A stretch of DNA of 64,000 nucleotides from Pyrrhoderma lamaoense. Lineage: Eukaryota; Basidiomycota; Agaricomycetes; Hymenochaetales; Hymenochaetaceae. Made by a program: the position numbers and the translations under genes. Positions 53,035 through 62,917 of the stretch are shown one piece after another. The DNA lies in NCBI GenBank assembly GCA_002794735.1, contig NBAZ01000011.1, positions 372,001 to 436,000 of the forward strand. Direction: 5' to 3'. Below the pieces are notes generated by a model. The model did no database searches, was not told where the DNA came from, and worked only from the letters and a program-made list of their open reading frames with translations. Each line of letters opens with the position of its first letter. Position 1 is the first letter of the stretch.

Positions 53035-53770
53035 ATGTCCAGCGACGAATATTTGCGAAGTTTGTTAGTTCCGTGTCCCGACTTTCCTAAGAAGGTTTGA
53101 AGCTTCCGATTCTATCAGTTCCATTTACATTGGTGCTAACGGAGATAACAATACGACAGGGTGTTGTATTTCTTGATATGAGCCCGATATTAAGCAATCC
53201 ATTGGCTTTTGAGACGCTTATATCCAACCTGATGAATCACTTAACCCAACACACTCTCCATCTATCACCGAACAAGAAGATTGATGCAGTAATTGGTCTA
53301 GATTCAAGAGGGTTCATATTTGGCCCCATAATAGCATTAAGACTAGGCGCCGCGTTTGTCATGGTCAGAAAAAAAGGGAAGCTCCCAGGAAAGTGTGTTG
53401 CGGCGTCATTCGAGAAAGAATACGGCTCCGTTAGTGTGCTTTGAGCTTCCAAAGGGAGACATGCTGATACCTTCGCGTTTGCTTGATCAGGACACGTTTG
53501 AAATGCAATCGGGCATCGTCCTTCCAGGACATAACGTAATCGTAATAGATGATCTCATTGCAACGGGTAAGGAGCTGCTTACTGATATTGTGGATACCTA
53601 TATTGAAAAAGATTCTCGCACTAGGCGGGTCTGCTCGGGCTGCAGGTAATTTGGTCAGTCAGCAAGGCGGCAAGGTGTTGGAGTACATTTTCCCTTTTGA
53701 ATTGACATTCCTATCAGGGGCTGCCAAGCTTGACGCCCCGGTATATTCTGCTGTAAAAATTGACAATTGA
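53035..53770 (+). CDS. APT1: Adenine phosphoribosyltransferase
   Basis: Converts adenine and PRPP to AMP (purine salvage, cytosol). The ATG at 53035 gives MSSDEYLRSLLVPCPDFPKK. An intron leads to GVVFLDMSPILSNPLAFETL, then DAVIGLDSRGFIFGPIIALR and FVMVRKKGKLPGKCVAASFE. A second intron (about 53434-53490) lies between EYGS and DTFEMQSGIVLPGHNV. The PRPP-binding motif VIVIDDLIATGGSARAAG is complete across a third intron. The protein ends KLDAPVYSAVKIDN-stop. The length of about 185-190 residues is normal and no frame break is present. It converges on the kinase-PurC-HisG gene, with 213 bp between the stops. APRT would recycle any adenine released in the neighbouring pathway. Confidence 0.92.
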
Positions 53771-53983
53771 AATTTGTGCATGTGGATGTGCAGGTAATCC
53801 AAAACAAGGCTGAGAGGAGTTGGCGATGAATCAGAAGAAGAATTTGAGATTGTAGAAACGCATGTCACGTTATGTAGTACGTAATACATTGGGTTGATAT
53901 ACACACAATATAGCAACAAATCAAAAGTTTAATACCCTTATCTGCGTTATTCTTATCTCCATCGTTATCCGTCATTCCACAAA
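53771..53983. other. Convergent spacer, APT1 / fusion gene
   Basis: 213 bp, AT-rich; both transcripts end here. Confidence 0.5.
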
Positions 53984-56383
53984 TCAAATACTCTTAGACT
54001 TGTAAATTCCAACAGTCAAGTCCCCTTTATCTTTAATAACACGCCAAATTTCAAGTCCATTTTCTACGAGGGTCCTTCCAGATGAGACTACTGCATCACA
54101 GAGAAGCTGACCACCTTTGTTGTCGTTTGCTAGATAGCTTTCCGAAGACCCTGAGACATGTTGTAACGAATACAATTCTTCGCTGATTCCAAGTCCGCTC
54201 AGATACTCTTTTACCATAACGGGGTGCTCGACAATAATTCGCGCAGGCTTATCCTTGGTCCATTGATTCACATCAATGTTTGCTCCAATACGAGAAATTA
54301 AAGCTAATTTGATGTCGGGATCAGGAATCGCGTATAGTAACACCGATGTCGGAGGCAGGTTGTCTATGACAGAGTTGTATGAGATTGTAAAGTCTATCAT
54401 ACCCTCCTCCATTGCATGAGGCATATCCTTGGGTTTCATTGGGACGAAAACGACATTGTGGGTATCGAAGTAGTGCTTGAACTTTTGATTGTCTACCACT
54501 TCAGACTTGTATCTTAGGCACCTCCCAGAAGGGCGATGTATCCTAATCCCAAGATTGGAGAGAGCGAAGGAATCGCTTTTGTCTGCGTACTTTGAACAAG
54601 TGATTCCCACTCTGAACGTCTTTAGTGAGATCGACGCATTAGACAACCGGTCCTGGGATATGAGACGATGGTAAAGACTTTTGTATCTAGGTAGTAAGGT
54701 GAATCGTGTGTCTGAAAGAATGCGTTGCGCCACTAAGCCATAGGGCTCGTCGGTCGTGAGCATTTCGCTCGTGTGGAAACTATGAGACGATAGATACGAT
54801 CCGAGGAGCTCATTCAGCTGCACCCACTTTGTTGTAATCTTATCTTTGGCAGAGCTACCCCCGGCTCTCCAAATATCTTTATCAAAAGCACTCCCGTCCA
54901 CTCCTTGGCCCAAAGGAGGTGCCCGCCATTTGATACGCATGCAATCCTGATTGATCTCACTCCAAGCCTCCGTACCGTCCTTATCCACAAGAATGCAACC
55001 ATCTTGAACTTCAAGTCCAATCTCGTTCAAGTACCACTGTATAGTGAGATAAGTCCGAAGTGTTATTATCTGTGCATTCTCGACATGCTGGAAAGGGGGT
55101 ACAAGATCTTCTGGGACACATTTATCTCCCACTGGCTTTGCTCGTTTGGTGAGGTACTCAGCATAGAATGGCTCTTTTCCCACGCTCTTCTCCATTAAAT
55201 GATAGAATGGATGATCCGCTACATTCACTCCCTGATAAGTATGATTTGGGTTGCGCCAGTCGAATCGGACGTATGGACCTCCACGATACTCTCCAGTTTC
55301 TAGACAGGCTGCAGTAGATTCGCGCATCCCATAGAAAGAGTGTTTATCTGTGCCTAAACACATCGCTTTGTAAACAGTTTCAATTGGAGTAGTTTTTGTT
55401 GCCCGAACGTAGACTATCCCATGCTGGTTGATGCCTTCGTAGGTATGATCTACACCAGAGCGATGGAACATTTCGAGAAAAAGACGAGATCCTTGCGCAC
55501 GAATAGACGAAAGATGGGGTATCTCAGCGGTAGCCTGCATTGAATGCGAGTATATTGTAGGTTTCAAGACGACAAACAGATGATCCGCGAAATAATCCGT
55601 TAGGGGAGTTTCAACTCGATAAACTTGTTTTGATTCGCCCTCAATCACAAGACGAAGAGCAAGAGGAATCTTCTTCTCAGAGACGGTGAGGAATGTGGGT
55701 GAGAATTTGCGATCATAAGAGTTAACGATGTTGTAGATGAGACTAGGATCGCGCAAACATTGTTCATGAACATCAGCAGGTTTGAATAATGACTTTTCGT
55801 GGCATTCCTTCTGCACTATCTCCGACAGTCGTTTGGTGTAGTCTACTCCCTCAACTGGCTCAAATGTGTTCGCTAGCTCGTAGACATGTTCCAAGGTGAG
55901 CGTTTGAAGCTTGAGTTCCTCTACTATACTCAATACGTCTGGTCTTTCGATATAGGAGATGATCTCAGCAACAGTATCGCTGATTGATTTTCCATCGTCT
56001 GTCCGTACAATAGGATACCCGAAAAAAGCAGCCAGTTCCTTAAACCGCGCACGGAAGTAGAAAAGGGCCTTTTCGCTCTCCCATTCATCGGATTTTGGTC
56101 TAGATGCTATCCTATGTTGAAGACTCTTAATGTCGGCATCGAGCACAATACGCAGTATGCGGCGCTGCTCCCCGTCTACTGTGTAAACAGTCTTGGGTTG
56201 CTTACGATCATCAGATGGGAGCTGGAGAGTATAGACGTCCAGAGCTTTCACATCGACGTCATGCTGTGGATCAGTGTCCCCGCGAGTAAAACAAAGGTAT
56301 CCTGCATCGTTAACAGCACGACAGAGGGTTGTTTTTCCCGTAGCATCGTTTCCGTGAAGAACTATAGTGACTGGATCTGCCAT
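53984..56383 (-). CDS. Three-domain fusion: nucleoside/nucleotide kinase-like + SAICAR synthetase-like + ATP-phosphoribosyltransferase (HisG)-like
   Basis: A single uninterrupted 799-residue frame in an otherwise intron-rich region. The start is the ATG at 56381-56383 (MADPVTIVLHGNDATGKTTL). Residues 1-150 form a P-loop kinase-like domain, with Walker A GNDATGKT at 11-18. Residues about 240-510 look like PurC/SAICAR synthetase: SKQVYRVETPLTDYFADHLF, TPIETVYKAMCLGTDKH, then the family's acidic nucleotide-binding segment DGCILVDKDG at 461-470 and SEINQDCMRIKW at 475-486. Residues about 588-799 look like HisG: GMIDFTISYNSVIDN at 661, PARIIVEHPVMVKEYLSG at 713, then the PRPP-type loop LLCDAVVSSGRTLVENGLEI at 760-779. 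The nearest known architecture is Cns3 of the Cordyceps cordycepin/pentostatin system (kinase plus HisG); Streptomyces pentostatin synthesis uses separate HisG-like (PenA) and PurC-like (PenC) proteins. Catalytic competence of each domain is not proven here. Confidence 0.82.
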   Translation of the reverse strand: MADPVTIVLHGNDATGKTTLCRAVNDAGYLCFTRGDTDPQHDVDVKALDVYTLQLPSDDRKQPKTVYTVDGEQRRILRIVLDADIKSLQHRIASRPKSDEWESEKALFYFRARFKELAAFFGYPIVRTDDGKSISDTVAEIISYIERPDVLSIVEELKLQTLTLEHVYELANTFEPVEGVDYTKRLSEIVQKECHEKSLFKPADVHEQCLRDPSLIYNIVNSYDRKFSPTFLTVSEKKIPLALRLVIEGESKQVYRVETPLTDYFADHLFVVLKPTIYSHSMQATAEIPHLSSIRAQGSRLFLEMFHRSGVDHTYEGINQHGIVYVRATKTTPIETVYKAMCLGTDKHSFYGMRESTAACLETGEYRGGPYVRFDWRNPNHTYQGVNVADHPFYHLMEKSVGKEPFYAEYLTKRAKPVGDKCVPEDLVPPFQHVENAQIITLRTYLTIQWYLNEIGLEVQDGCILVDKDGTEAWSEINQDCMRIKWRAPPLGQGVDGSAFDKDIWRAGGSSAKDKITTKWVQLNELLGSYLSSHSFHTSEMLTTDEPYGLVAQRILSDTRFTLLPRYKSLYHRLISQDRLSNASISLKTFRVGITCSKYADKSDSFALSNLGIRIHRPSGRCLRYKSEVVDNQKFKHYFDTHNVVFVPMKPKDMPHAMEEGMIDFTISYNSVIDNLPPTSVLLYAIPDPDIKLALISRIGANIDVNQWTKDKPARIIVEHPVMVKEYLSGLGISEELYSLQHVSGSSESYLANDNKGGQLLCDAVVSSGRTLVENGLEIWRVIKDKGDLTVGIYKSKSI

Positions 56384-56388
56384 AATGT

Positions 56389-56400
56389 CTATGAAACCAT
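56389..56400 (-). promoter_or_regulatory. Minimal upstream ORF in front of the fusion gene
   Basis: ATG-GTT-TCA-TAG ends five bases before the main ATG. If the transcript starts further upstream, scanning ribosomes would meet this three-codon frame first. That could lower or condition translation of the fusion protein. Confidence 0.35.
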
Positions 56401-57193
56401 TAGTATCAAACAATTCACAACATCCTATCGTGCACTGAACACACCAGATTTCTCTTTGTCCGCAAATTTGGATGTTTAAAGCTGGGAAAAAACTTAATGA
56501 TTCTAACGAAATAATGACTCTCTTTAAATGGAGACTTATAGTAAACGGTAACTTAGTTTATTTCTTTCAGGATACTCCCTGAGTGCTATATCCAATTCAT
56601 GGATGTTAGACGGAGACTGGGTCTATGCATTGACATAAAGTTTGTGTTTGTACATGTATTGGCGCTTTGATGTGGACCTGTACTCTCAGGGATGCAGGGA
56701 TGTATAGAAGAAGAAGAGCGGTAGAAATGGGGGCCGGTAGGAACTGTGAACTACTACCGTCCAGGATTGTTTGTGAATATTTGTTTGGAGATCAGCCGAT
56801 GCTGCGTGTGAAATATGTAAGACTCCGAGTGTTTCATCGGGATCTCGACTCTCGGCTCGGCGGTGCCTTTTCTAGTTTGACTTGGCCAATTTCCACTCCG
56901 TCTTTTTGAGATTTTCTAAATTTCTTTTCTAATTTACTAATTTTATGTACTGTTTTTTTTTCTGCTGGTAATTTTACACCTCCGTAGCACGTGGCGCTCT
57001 CCATGGGAAAAGGATGATTATGTTTGGTTTCTATCCGAATGTGGGGTCCTTACAGAGTGACAAGACAATGAAACTTCCATTGATGGCTGCATCTGGTGCA
57101 TTTAGCGCCCAATTTCCGCGGTCGTAATACTCCGAATACCAAATTTCCTTTGGGCCTTTACTTGCTCCGAACATCCATCTACCTGGCTTCAGA
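56401..57193. promoter_or_regulatory. Shared divergent upstream region, fusion gene / exporter
   Basis: About 790 bp separate the ATGs of the fusion gene and of the MFS exporter, placing both promoters here. The sequence has GC-richer patches (for example 56690-56760) and CT-rich stretches near 57090-57190. An open frame at 56667-56909 has no motif and is not called. Co-regulation is inferred from geometry only. Confidence 0.4.
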
Positions 57194-59414
57194 ATGAGTA
57201 GGCCTCAGTCAGTCAAGGAGGACTCAGGTACTCAAGTTGCCAGTCAAACAGTACCCGTCAATAAAGTAATCGAACCAGAACGATTTGACACGATCTCAGT
57301 GACAAGAAGGATTCTCATCCTTGTCAGGTATGCCCCATCTCGAATACCCCAACTTTCTTACAGGCTAACCGCCTAAGCCAGTCTAGGACTATGCTCCTTC
57401 TTGTAAGTAGCCAGACTTCATGCAAGTAAACTCTATAGTAACCCCCTTCAAGATACGCTATTGAACAGACGATCGTTGCGACATCTGTTGATACTATCGC
57501 ATCGAAGCTCGCAATAACAGGCTCTATAACTGTATGCTACTTCAAATCTTATTGATACCTCAAACTAACACCGTAAAAATCATCACACAGTGGATAACTA
57601 ATTCGTATCTCCTTACTACAACTGCGTTCCAACCCATCGTTGGTCGTATCACGGTAAGCAAGGTTACAAAGGTGCATCCGTGCTCGGGAACTAACGCTGC
57701 TAAAATAGGATGTTGTCGGTAATAAGGCTCTTCTTCTAGGAGAGCTATGGTATTCATCATCGGGAATGTTATTGCCGGCAGTGGAAATAGTCTCACTCAG
57801 CTTGTTGCTGGTAGATTGATTAGTGGAGTTGGGGGTGAGATTATCAACCTATCCAAAATGTATGCTCAGTAGTTGACTTGATACATTTGAAGGTGCCGGG
57901 CTCTTGTCTATCTCATGCATCATCATCTCAGGTATGCATTATTAACCGTTGTATGCGCTTGTATAATTACAATATCCCATAGATATGACCCATGAACGTC
58001 AACGAGGTTCATATCTTAATTTCATAAATGTTGTATTCGTTGTAGCCGATGCCATTGGGCCTCTTATTGGAGCATCGTTCTCTGAAAAAGCATCCTGGAG
58101 ATGGATCTTCTTCTTCAACATTCCTTTTGGTCCCTTCAGTAAGGAGTTTCTCTACTTTTTATACTACGATCAGTTATCTCATTACTAAATCTCTCTAGTT
58201 ACTCTCATACTATTATTCGTTCTTCACACAACCCCTCCTAGCTACAAAATCACTTCTTTCAAGCAGGCAGCGACAAAAATTGATCTATGGGGAATGTTTA
58301 CTCTTGTATCTTCCCTCACACTCCTTGTTATAGCTTTAAACTTGGGAGGAAACTCCTTCGCTTGGGACTCAAGTACCGTTATAGGGCTTTTCGTGGGTGC
58401 CTTTGTCTCTTTCGTGATTTTTGTCGCCGTGGAGAGATGGGTTGCTATCAACCCTGTTATTCCAGTATTTCTGTTGACTCGCTGGGATAGAAGGAACGTT
58501 CCAATCATGGTAGTAGCAAGAACTCTATTATTTTTCCATTTGTTTTCTACGGTAAGGCAGAGATACAACAAAAAATTGAATTTTGCTTACCTGACCTCTG
58601 CAGACGTTTTATGTTCCCATCTTCCTCGGAGCTGTAAAGCAATTATCCCCGATCGTCTGCGGTGCCCTAATTACACCATTCCTGATTATGGCGGCTATAG
58701 CAAGTACTATAACGAATCACGTTGCATCGAAGTTTGGTCACATCCGACCCCTTTTCATGGCATCGCTGGTGATCCTTCCTGTTGGGATGGGTCTTATGTC
58801 AACACTAGACTCAAGTGCTTCAATAGGAAAAGTAGTTGGATACTCACTAATTTGTGGTGTTGGATTTGGATCAGTGAGTTTTCGAAATAACTATGATGAT
58901 GATTTTGGACCTCAACTGTTACATATCAGGGAACTCAAATCTCCCTTGTCATTGCTCAAAATGGGGTTGAGGTTGAATATCTTCCGACGGTCACCGCTTT
59001 TGTTAGCTCTGCCCCCAATCTCGGTGGTGTTCTGGGCGTTACAGTTATTGGAGCCATCATTACAAGTCGAGTCAAATCTGAGTTGAAAAGGCTTGCTCCT
59101 GAATTGGCCTCTAGTGTATGTAATCATTCTTTGGGAACAACCGTGCTTTTGTCTGATCGAAGACACCATTTTAGCTCAATTACAATGACCCGTTATCTCT
59201 AACGGGATCTGGTGTCAGTCAAGAAGATGTAGCTTTCGCCTTTTCAAAAGGTTTTAGGGATGGTTTCCTCACACTTGCCGGTATTGCAGCATTCCAGTTT
59301 GTGATCTGCCTCTTCTTGCGCAGGATTGTCTTAGATGATGGATCAAAGTGGCATGCGGCGGAGGAATCTGAAAAAGCCATCGACGACAAGGCACAAAAAC
59401 AGGCAGTTGTATGA
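57194..59414 (+). CDS. MFS drug exporter, DHA2 (14-spanner) family
   Basis: Proton-coupled efflux of drugs or metabolites at the plasma membrane. The ATG at 57194 gives a 40-residue cytosolic tail, then RRILILVSLGLCSFL and the motif YAIEQTIVATSVDTIASKL (D1-like). WITNSYLLTTTAFQPIVGR, IGNVIAGSGNSLTQLVAGRL and MTHERQRGSYLNFINVVFVV follow, with DAIGPLIGASFSEKASWRWI as motif C. Later exons give LDSSASIGKVVGYSLICGVG and VTAFVSSAPNLGGVLGVTVI. It ends KAQKQAVV-stop after about ten introns. One break near 57736 (KALLL, then MVFIIGN) needs a lost base. It lies between the fusion gene and the HD gene, a plausible exporter for a nucleoside product; the Cordyceps system uses an ABC transporter instead. 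Confidence 0.82.
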
Positions 59415-59877
59415 CAAATGTCGGATTGACTATATTGGGTTTTTGAGTTGAATAACAAGCAAGTCGACTTACAAGTACATGTAGTTGAATATTATAGTAC
59501 GTTTACTTCACGAGCGACAATGATTGGTGACATGACGGCTTAGTAATAAACGGTGTTATATTCGTCGATCGTCGCTTTTTCATGAAAATTTCTCGGCGAT
59601 TCTGAAACGATCACTGAAATAAGTAGCTTTAATACCTCGTTTCTTTCCACTGAGATTTCGGACTCTTGTTAAAACTCTTCTCATATTAGTTAATATATGC
59701 TAAGGCAAATAGTGTGATATCTATATCGTCAAATACTGTTATCAAACTTGCAGTGCGGGCGCGCTCAGGCAACCTTATATAAGAAGCCAAGCCAAAGAAC
59801 AGAGTGGTATACAACCTTTTCCAACTTGAATCCTTGTTTCATAATCTTCTCTCCGTACGGTCAAAGAGTGAATCGAG
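59415..59877. other. Intergenic region
   Basis: AT-rich spacer between same-strand genes, including the promoter of the HD gene. No gene seen. Confidence 0.5.
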
Positions 59878-61216
59878 ATGGAAATGGCAGATCATGCAGC
59901 TAGTGCATGTTCAGACTGTACAAGCTCCGTAGAAAAACGCGAAATAAAGCCTTTCTATGTGTCTTCTGGATCCGACGCTCAAGACCGATTAGCGTTTTTC
60001 CATATTTTGGAGCGACTTAAAGTAAGCTTATGTGTCCCTGTTCCTCTAGCCTATTCTCGAAATGAAATGAAATGAAATTCAAATTGATTGATGCGACTTT
60101 CATTGTTTGTGTTTGTAGACCCAGAAAAGAACAGGATGGATTGGTCATAAGGTCTGTCCCTTAAGTTTTCTATCATGCCACATTGATGGATATGTGCGTA
60201 ATACTAATGTGTGGGGAAACAATTCCCAAAGATACCGTCCCCTGAAAGGTAAGCGACTAAAGCGGGATACGGTAAATAAACAATTCGTATTGAATAGAAT
60301 CCCATATGTTTATTTAGCATAAGCGATCATATGTATCGAATGGCGGTGCTAGCGATGTGCACCAGTGACCAGAAGCTTGACATATCAAAGTACGTTTAAC
60401 ACGAATCGAAGTTAGGGAAGTGTTAACATACACTCCATCCTAACACCGTTGTTTCCTTTTATGAAAGATGTGTTATGATGGCTATTGTGCATGACATTGC
60501 CGAAGCTCATAGTGAGTCAGGTACACATTGCGGTAACCTCTGAAAAACCGCTAATTCTTAGTTTATTATCAACAATAGTTGGTGACATAACTCCGTGAGT
60601 TCTAATCGTTCCGTATTCGTAATAGCATTTCTGACAATATTCCCGTAGACATGAAGGTTACTCGAAGGCAGACAAGGAAGCCTTGGAAGCAGTAAGTTTA
60701 GCTCTTCATGAACTCCTTGACACCCATCCTTAACACCTGAAGTAGAAGGCGATTCACAGTTTCGTAAACGAGATGCTACACGGCAGCCCCGCTGCACTGC
60801 GCATAGAGGCTCTCTGGAAGGTAGGGCACAACTTCAAAAATCCTTAGTCCTTGCTGACGAGCTTACCTGTCAGGAATACGAAGAAAGGAAAACACCAGAG
60901 GCAAAATTTGTGAAGGTTTGTGTTTTTGTGTCATACCGGCCTTTTGAAGATAGATAATTTGTTCTTGCTTACAGATCTAGATCGGTTCGAGCTGGCTCTT
61001 CAAGGTAAGAGTAAGTTATTGAACTTGCTTAAGCATACTAACCTTCTGAAAGCCTTTGAATATGAGCGCGACTACTCAAAACAACTTCAGTGCTTCTTTG
61101 ATCCTTGTATCCCTCATATCAATCATCCAGAAGTCAAGACTTGGGCCAATGACTTGATGGAAGAACGAATCTGCAATAACTACTCTTTAGATCAGACCTC
61201 TGCGAAAGAGAAGTAG
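59878..61216 (+). CDS. HD-domain metal-dependent phosphohydrolase (YGK1/HDDC2-like 5'-deoxynucleotidase)
   Basis: Removes 5'-phosphate from deoxynucleotides or related nucleotides. The ATG at 59878 gives MEMADHAASACSDCTSSVEK. After short introns the fold reads LAFFHILERLKTQKRTGWIG, PSPESISDHMYRMAVLA (first His), VMMAIVHDIAEAHIGDITPH (the HD pair), KADKEALEAKAIHSFVNEML and LDRFELALQAFEYERD (last Asp). The stop is at 61214-61216. The phase at the intron starting near 60915 is one base short, consistent with a G lost at the exon end. The same protein class includes Cns2 of the Cordyceps cordycepin pathway, which removes a phosphate from the nucleotide intermediate. But an HDDC2/YGK1-type gene is also a normal housekeeping gene of fungi, so the link must be tested. 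Confidence 0.85.
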
Positions 61217-61456
61217 TCCAATTCCTCCGAATTTCTGTGTACTTTTGAGGTTTTGAGGTTGTGATGACGATAGTGCTTGGAACATATTTTTTGTCACGGA
61301 GTTCTATCTCTAACCATATTGTATCAATGTAATACATCTACGCATACACTACAAATCTGAAAGCTTATAGAACTTTTCTTTAAGTTGCACTGAATCATCT
61401 AATAGAGGAATAACCAGTTTTGAAGGCATTCTCAATGGCCTTGTAGCGTATATATA

Positions 61457-62917
61457 TCAAACTATGTCCTGCTTGAGAACATAACGATAGCGGACGTGGT
61501 TCGTCCTAACGTTCTCTACCGCTGTCTTTACATCCTTCATAGGGAGTTCGTGAATCCTTGAGTGAAGTGTGCGTCACTGCACTGATGAAAAGTATTTTGA
61601 TACAGAGAAAACTTACCATGGCTTTATTCCTTTCTTTGCAGCGAGATCTAGCATTTCGAGGGCCTCTTTCTTTGAACCAATATGGGATCCACCAAAAAAA
61701 CATGCATTACTAGCAAAAATCATGGCCTTGATACCAGGAAAGTTGCTATCTGGAAGTCCAACGCTGATCATCTTTCCGTGGACATCAAGCATCCTCAAAG
61801 ATGTCGACCTTAGCAGATTCACGAATGTATAAGATCCATACTCACGAGAGATATTCAGCAAAAGGAAAATTTTCATCAGCTTGGTCACGAGTCGAGACAA
61901 TGAGATCAAGAGTCATTGCATAGTTTTTTTCAAAGCCCTTTTCCTGAGTGATAACGACGTGGTCCGCGCCCATCTTCTTGATGTCGTCCCCTTGTTCTGT
62001 TGATGAGTGAACGCATATACCTCAGCTCCAAGAGCTTTGGCAAACATAACTGCGTAATGCCCTATTTACACGATCCCTGATGTTAATCATTATTGACGAG
62101 AGTCTGTATACCACACACCAATCCACCAATTCCGATTATGCCAACCTTCTTCCCGGGACCAGCACCATTACGCTTTAGTGGAGAATATACTGTTAGTCCC
62201 CCACATAGCATGGAACAGGCATCTGCAGATGATATGGAGTCTGGAATAGGGAACACAAATTGTTCATGAGCAATGATCCCTGTTGAATAGCCTCCTTGAG
62301 TACGGATGCCGTCCGGATGCTTGGAGTTCTTTGCCCCTGGAGGTCAGCCAGAATGCATTAGTCGTCACAAGTGGAACATACGTACGTATGTGTCAACCTG
62401 TTTAGGACAGTAGTTTTCGTTGTCACTTTTGCAATATTTACAGCTATAGCACGAAGCGACTTGAGCCCCGACTCCAACGCGATCACCAGCCTTTATATCT
62501 TTAACCTTTGAGCCTACACGTACTGCAGTCCCAGCAATTTCATGGCTTTTGTAAATAATGTCAGTGAGAAAGCGAGGATGTGCAGGCTCATGTCTCCCGT
62601 ACCCAACTACGAGAGGAGTTTCGATAGCTCCCCAGCCGGATGTAATGGTGTGAACATCTGAACCACAAACACTAAGGTGTTATAGAGGTTAAGACAAGAG
62701 TGGCAATAACACGACTAAGGACTGTACCTACCCACAATGAGTGATAGCCACTTCAACGTCAGTCTCTTCCCACTTCTTCGACTTGAACTCGATGATGCTG
62801 AAGTCGTTCCACTTGTTTGCATCTAGCAAAGTGCTAGATAGTTAGACAATATGAGAGGAAGAATCGACGTTTTTACATACCAGTGACTGCATAACCTTTG
62901 AATGTTTTTTGAGACAT
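61457..62917 (-). CDS. NADP-dependent alcohol dehydrogenase, cinnamyl alcohol dehydrogenase (MDR) type
   Basis: Zinc medium-chain dehydrogenase that interconverts aldehydes and alcohols. The ATG at 62915-62917 gives MSQKTFKGYAVTD. The catalytic zinc region is CGVCGSDVHTITSGWG then VVGHEIAGTAVRVGSKV across an intron. The structural zinc Cys cluster is ASCYSCKYCKSDNENYCPKQ. The cofactor-binding part is GKKVGIIGIGGLGHYAVMFA. It continues LDVHGKMISVGLPDSNFPG, FFGGSHIGSKKEALEMLDLA and ends NHVRYRYVLKQDIV-stop. One G appears lost in the run at 61988-61991, just before DDIKKMGADHVV. The length is usual (about 350 residues). Convergent with the HD gene. It could be a tailoring reductase of the neighbouring pathway or an unrelated aryl-alcohol enzyme. 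Confidence 0.87.

Noticed and set aside
53434..53490. Apparent frameshift in APT1 after EYGS
   Set aside because: An intron joins EYGS to DTFEMQSG; the gene is intact.
54489..56479. Plus-strand open frames opposite the fusion gene
   Set aside because: Antisense shadows of a long real coding frame; no motifs.
56667..56909. 80-codon open frame in the fusion/exporter intergenic region
   Set aside because: No recognisable motif and no exon partners; more likely promoter DNA.
59878..61216. Calling the HD protein a definite Cns2 orthologue
   Set aside because: Housekeeping YGK1/HDDC2-type proteins share the same motifs; sequence alone by eye cannot separate them.
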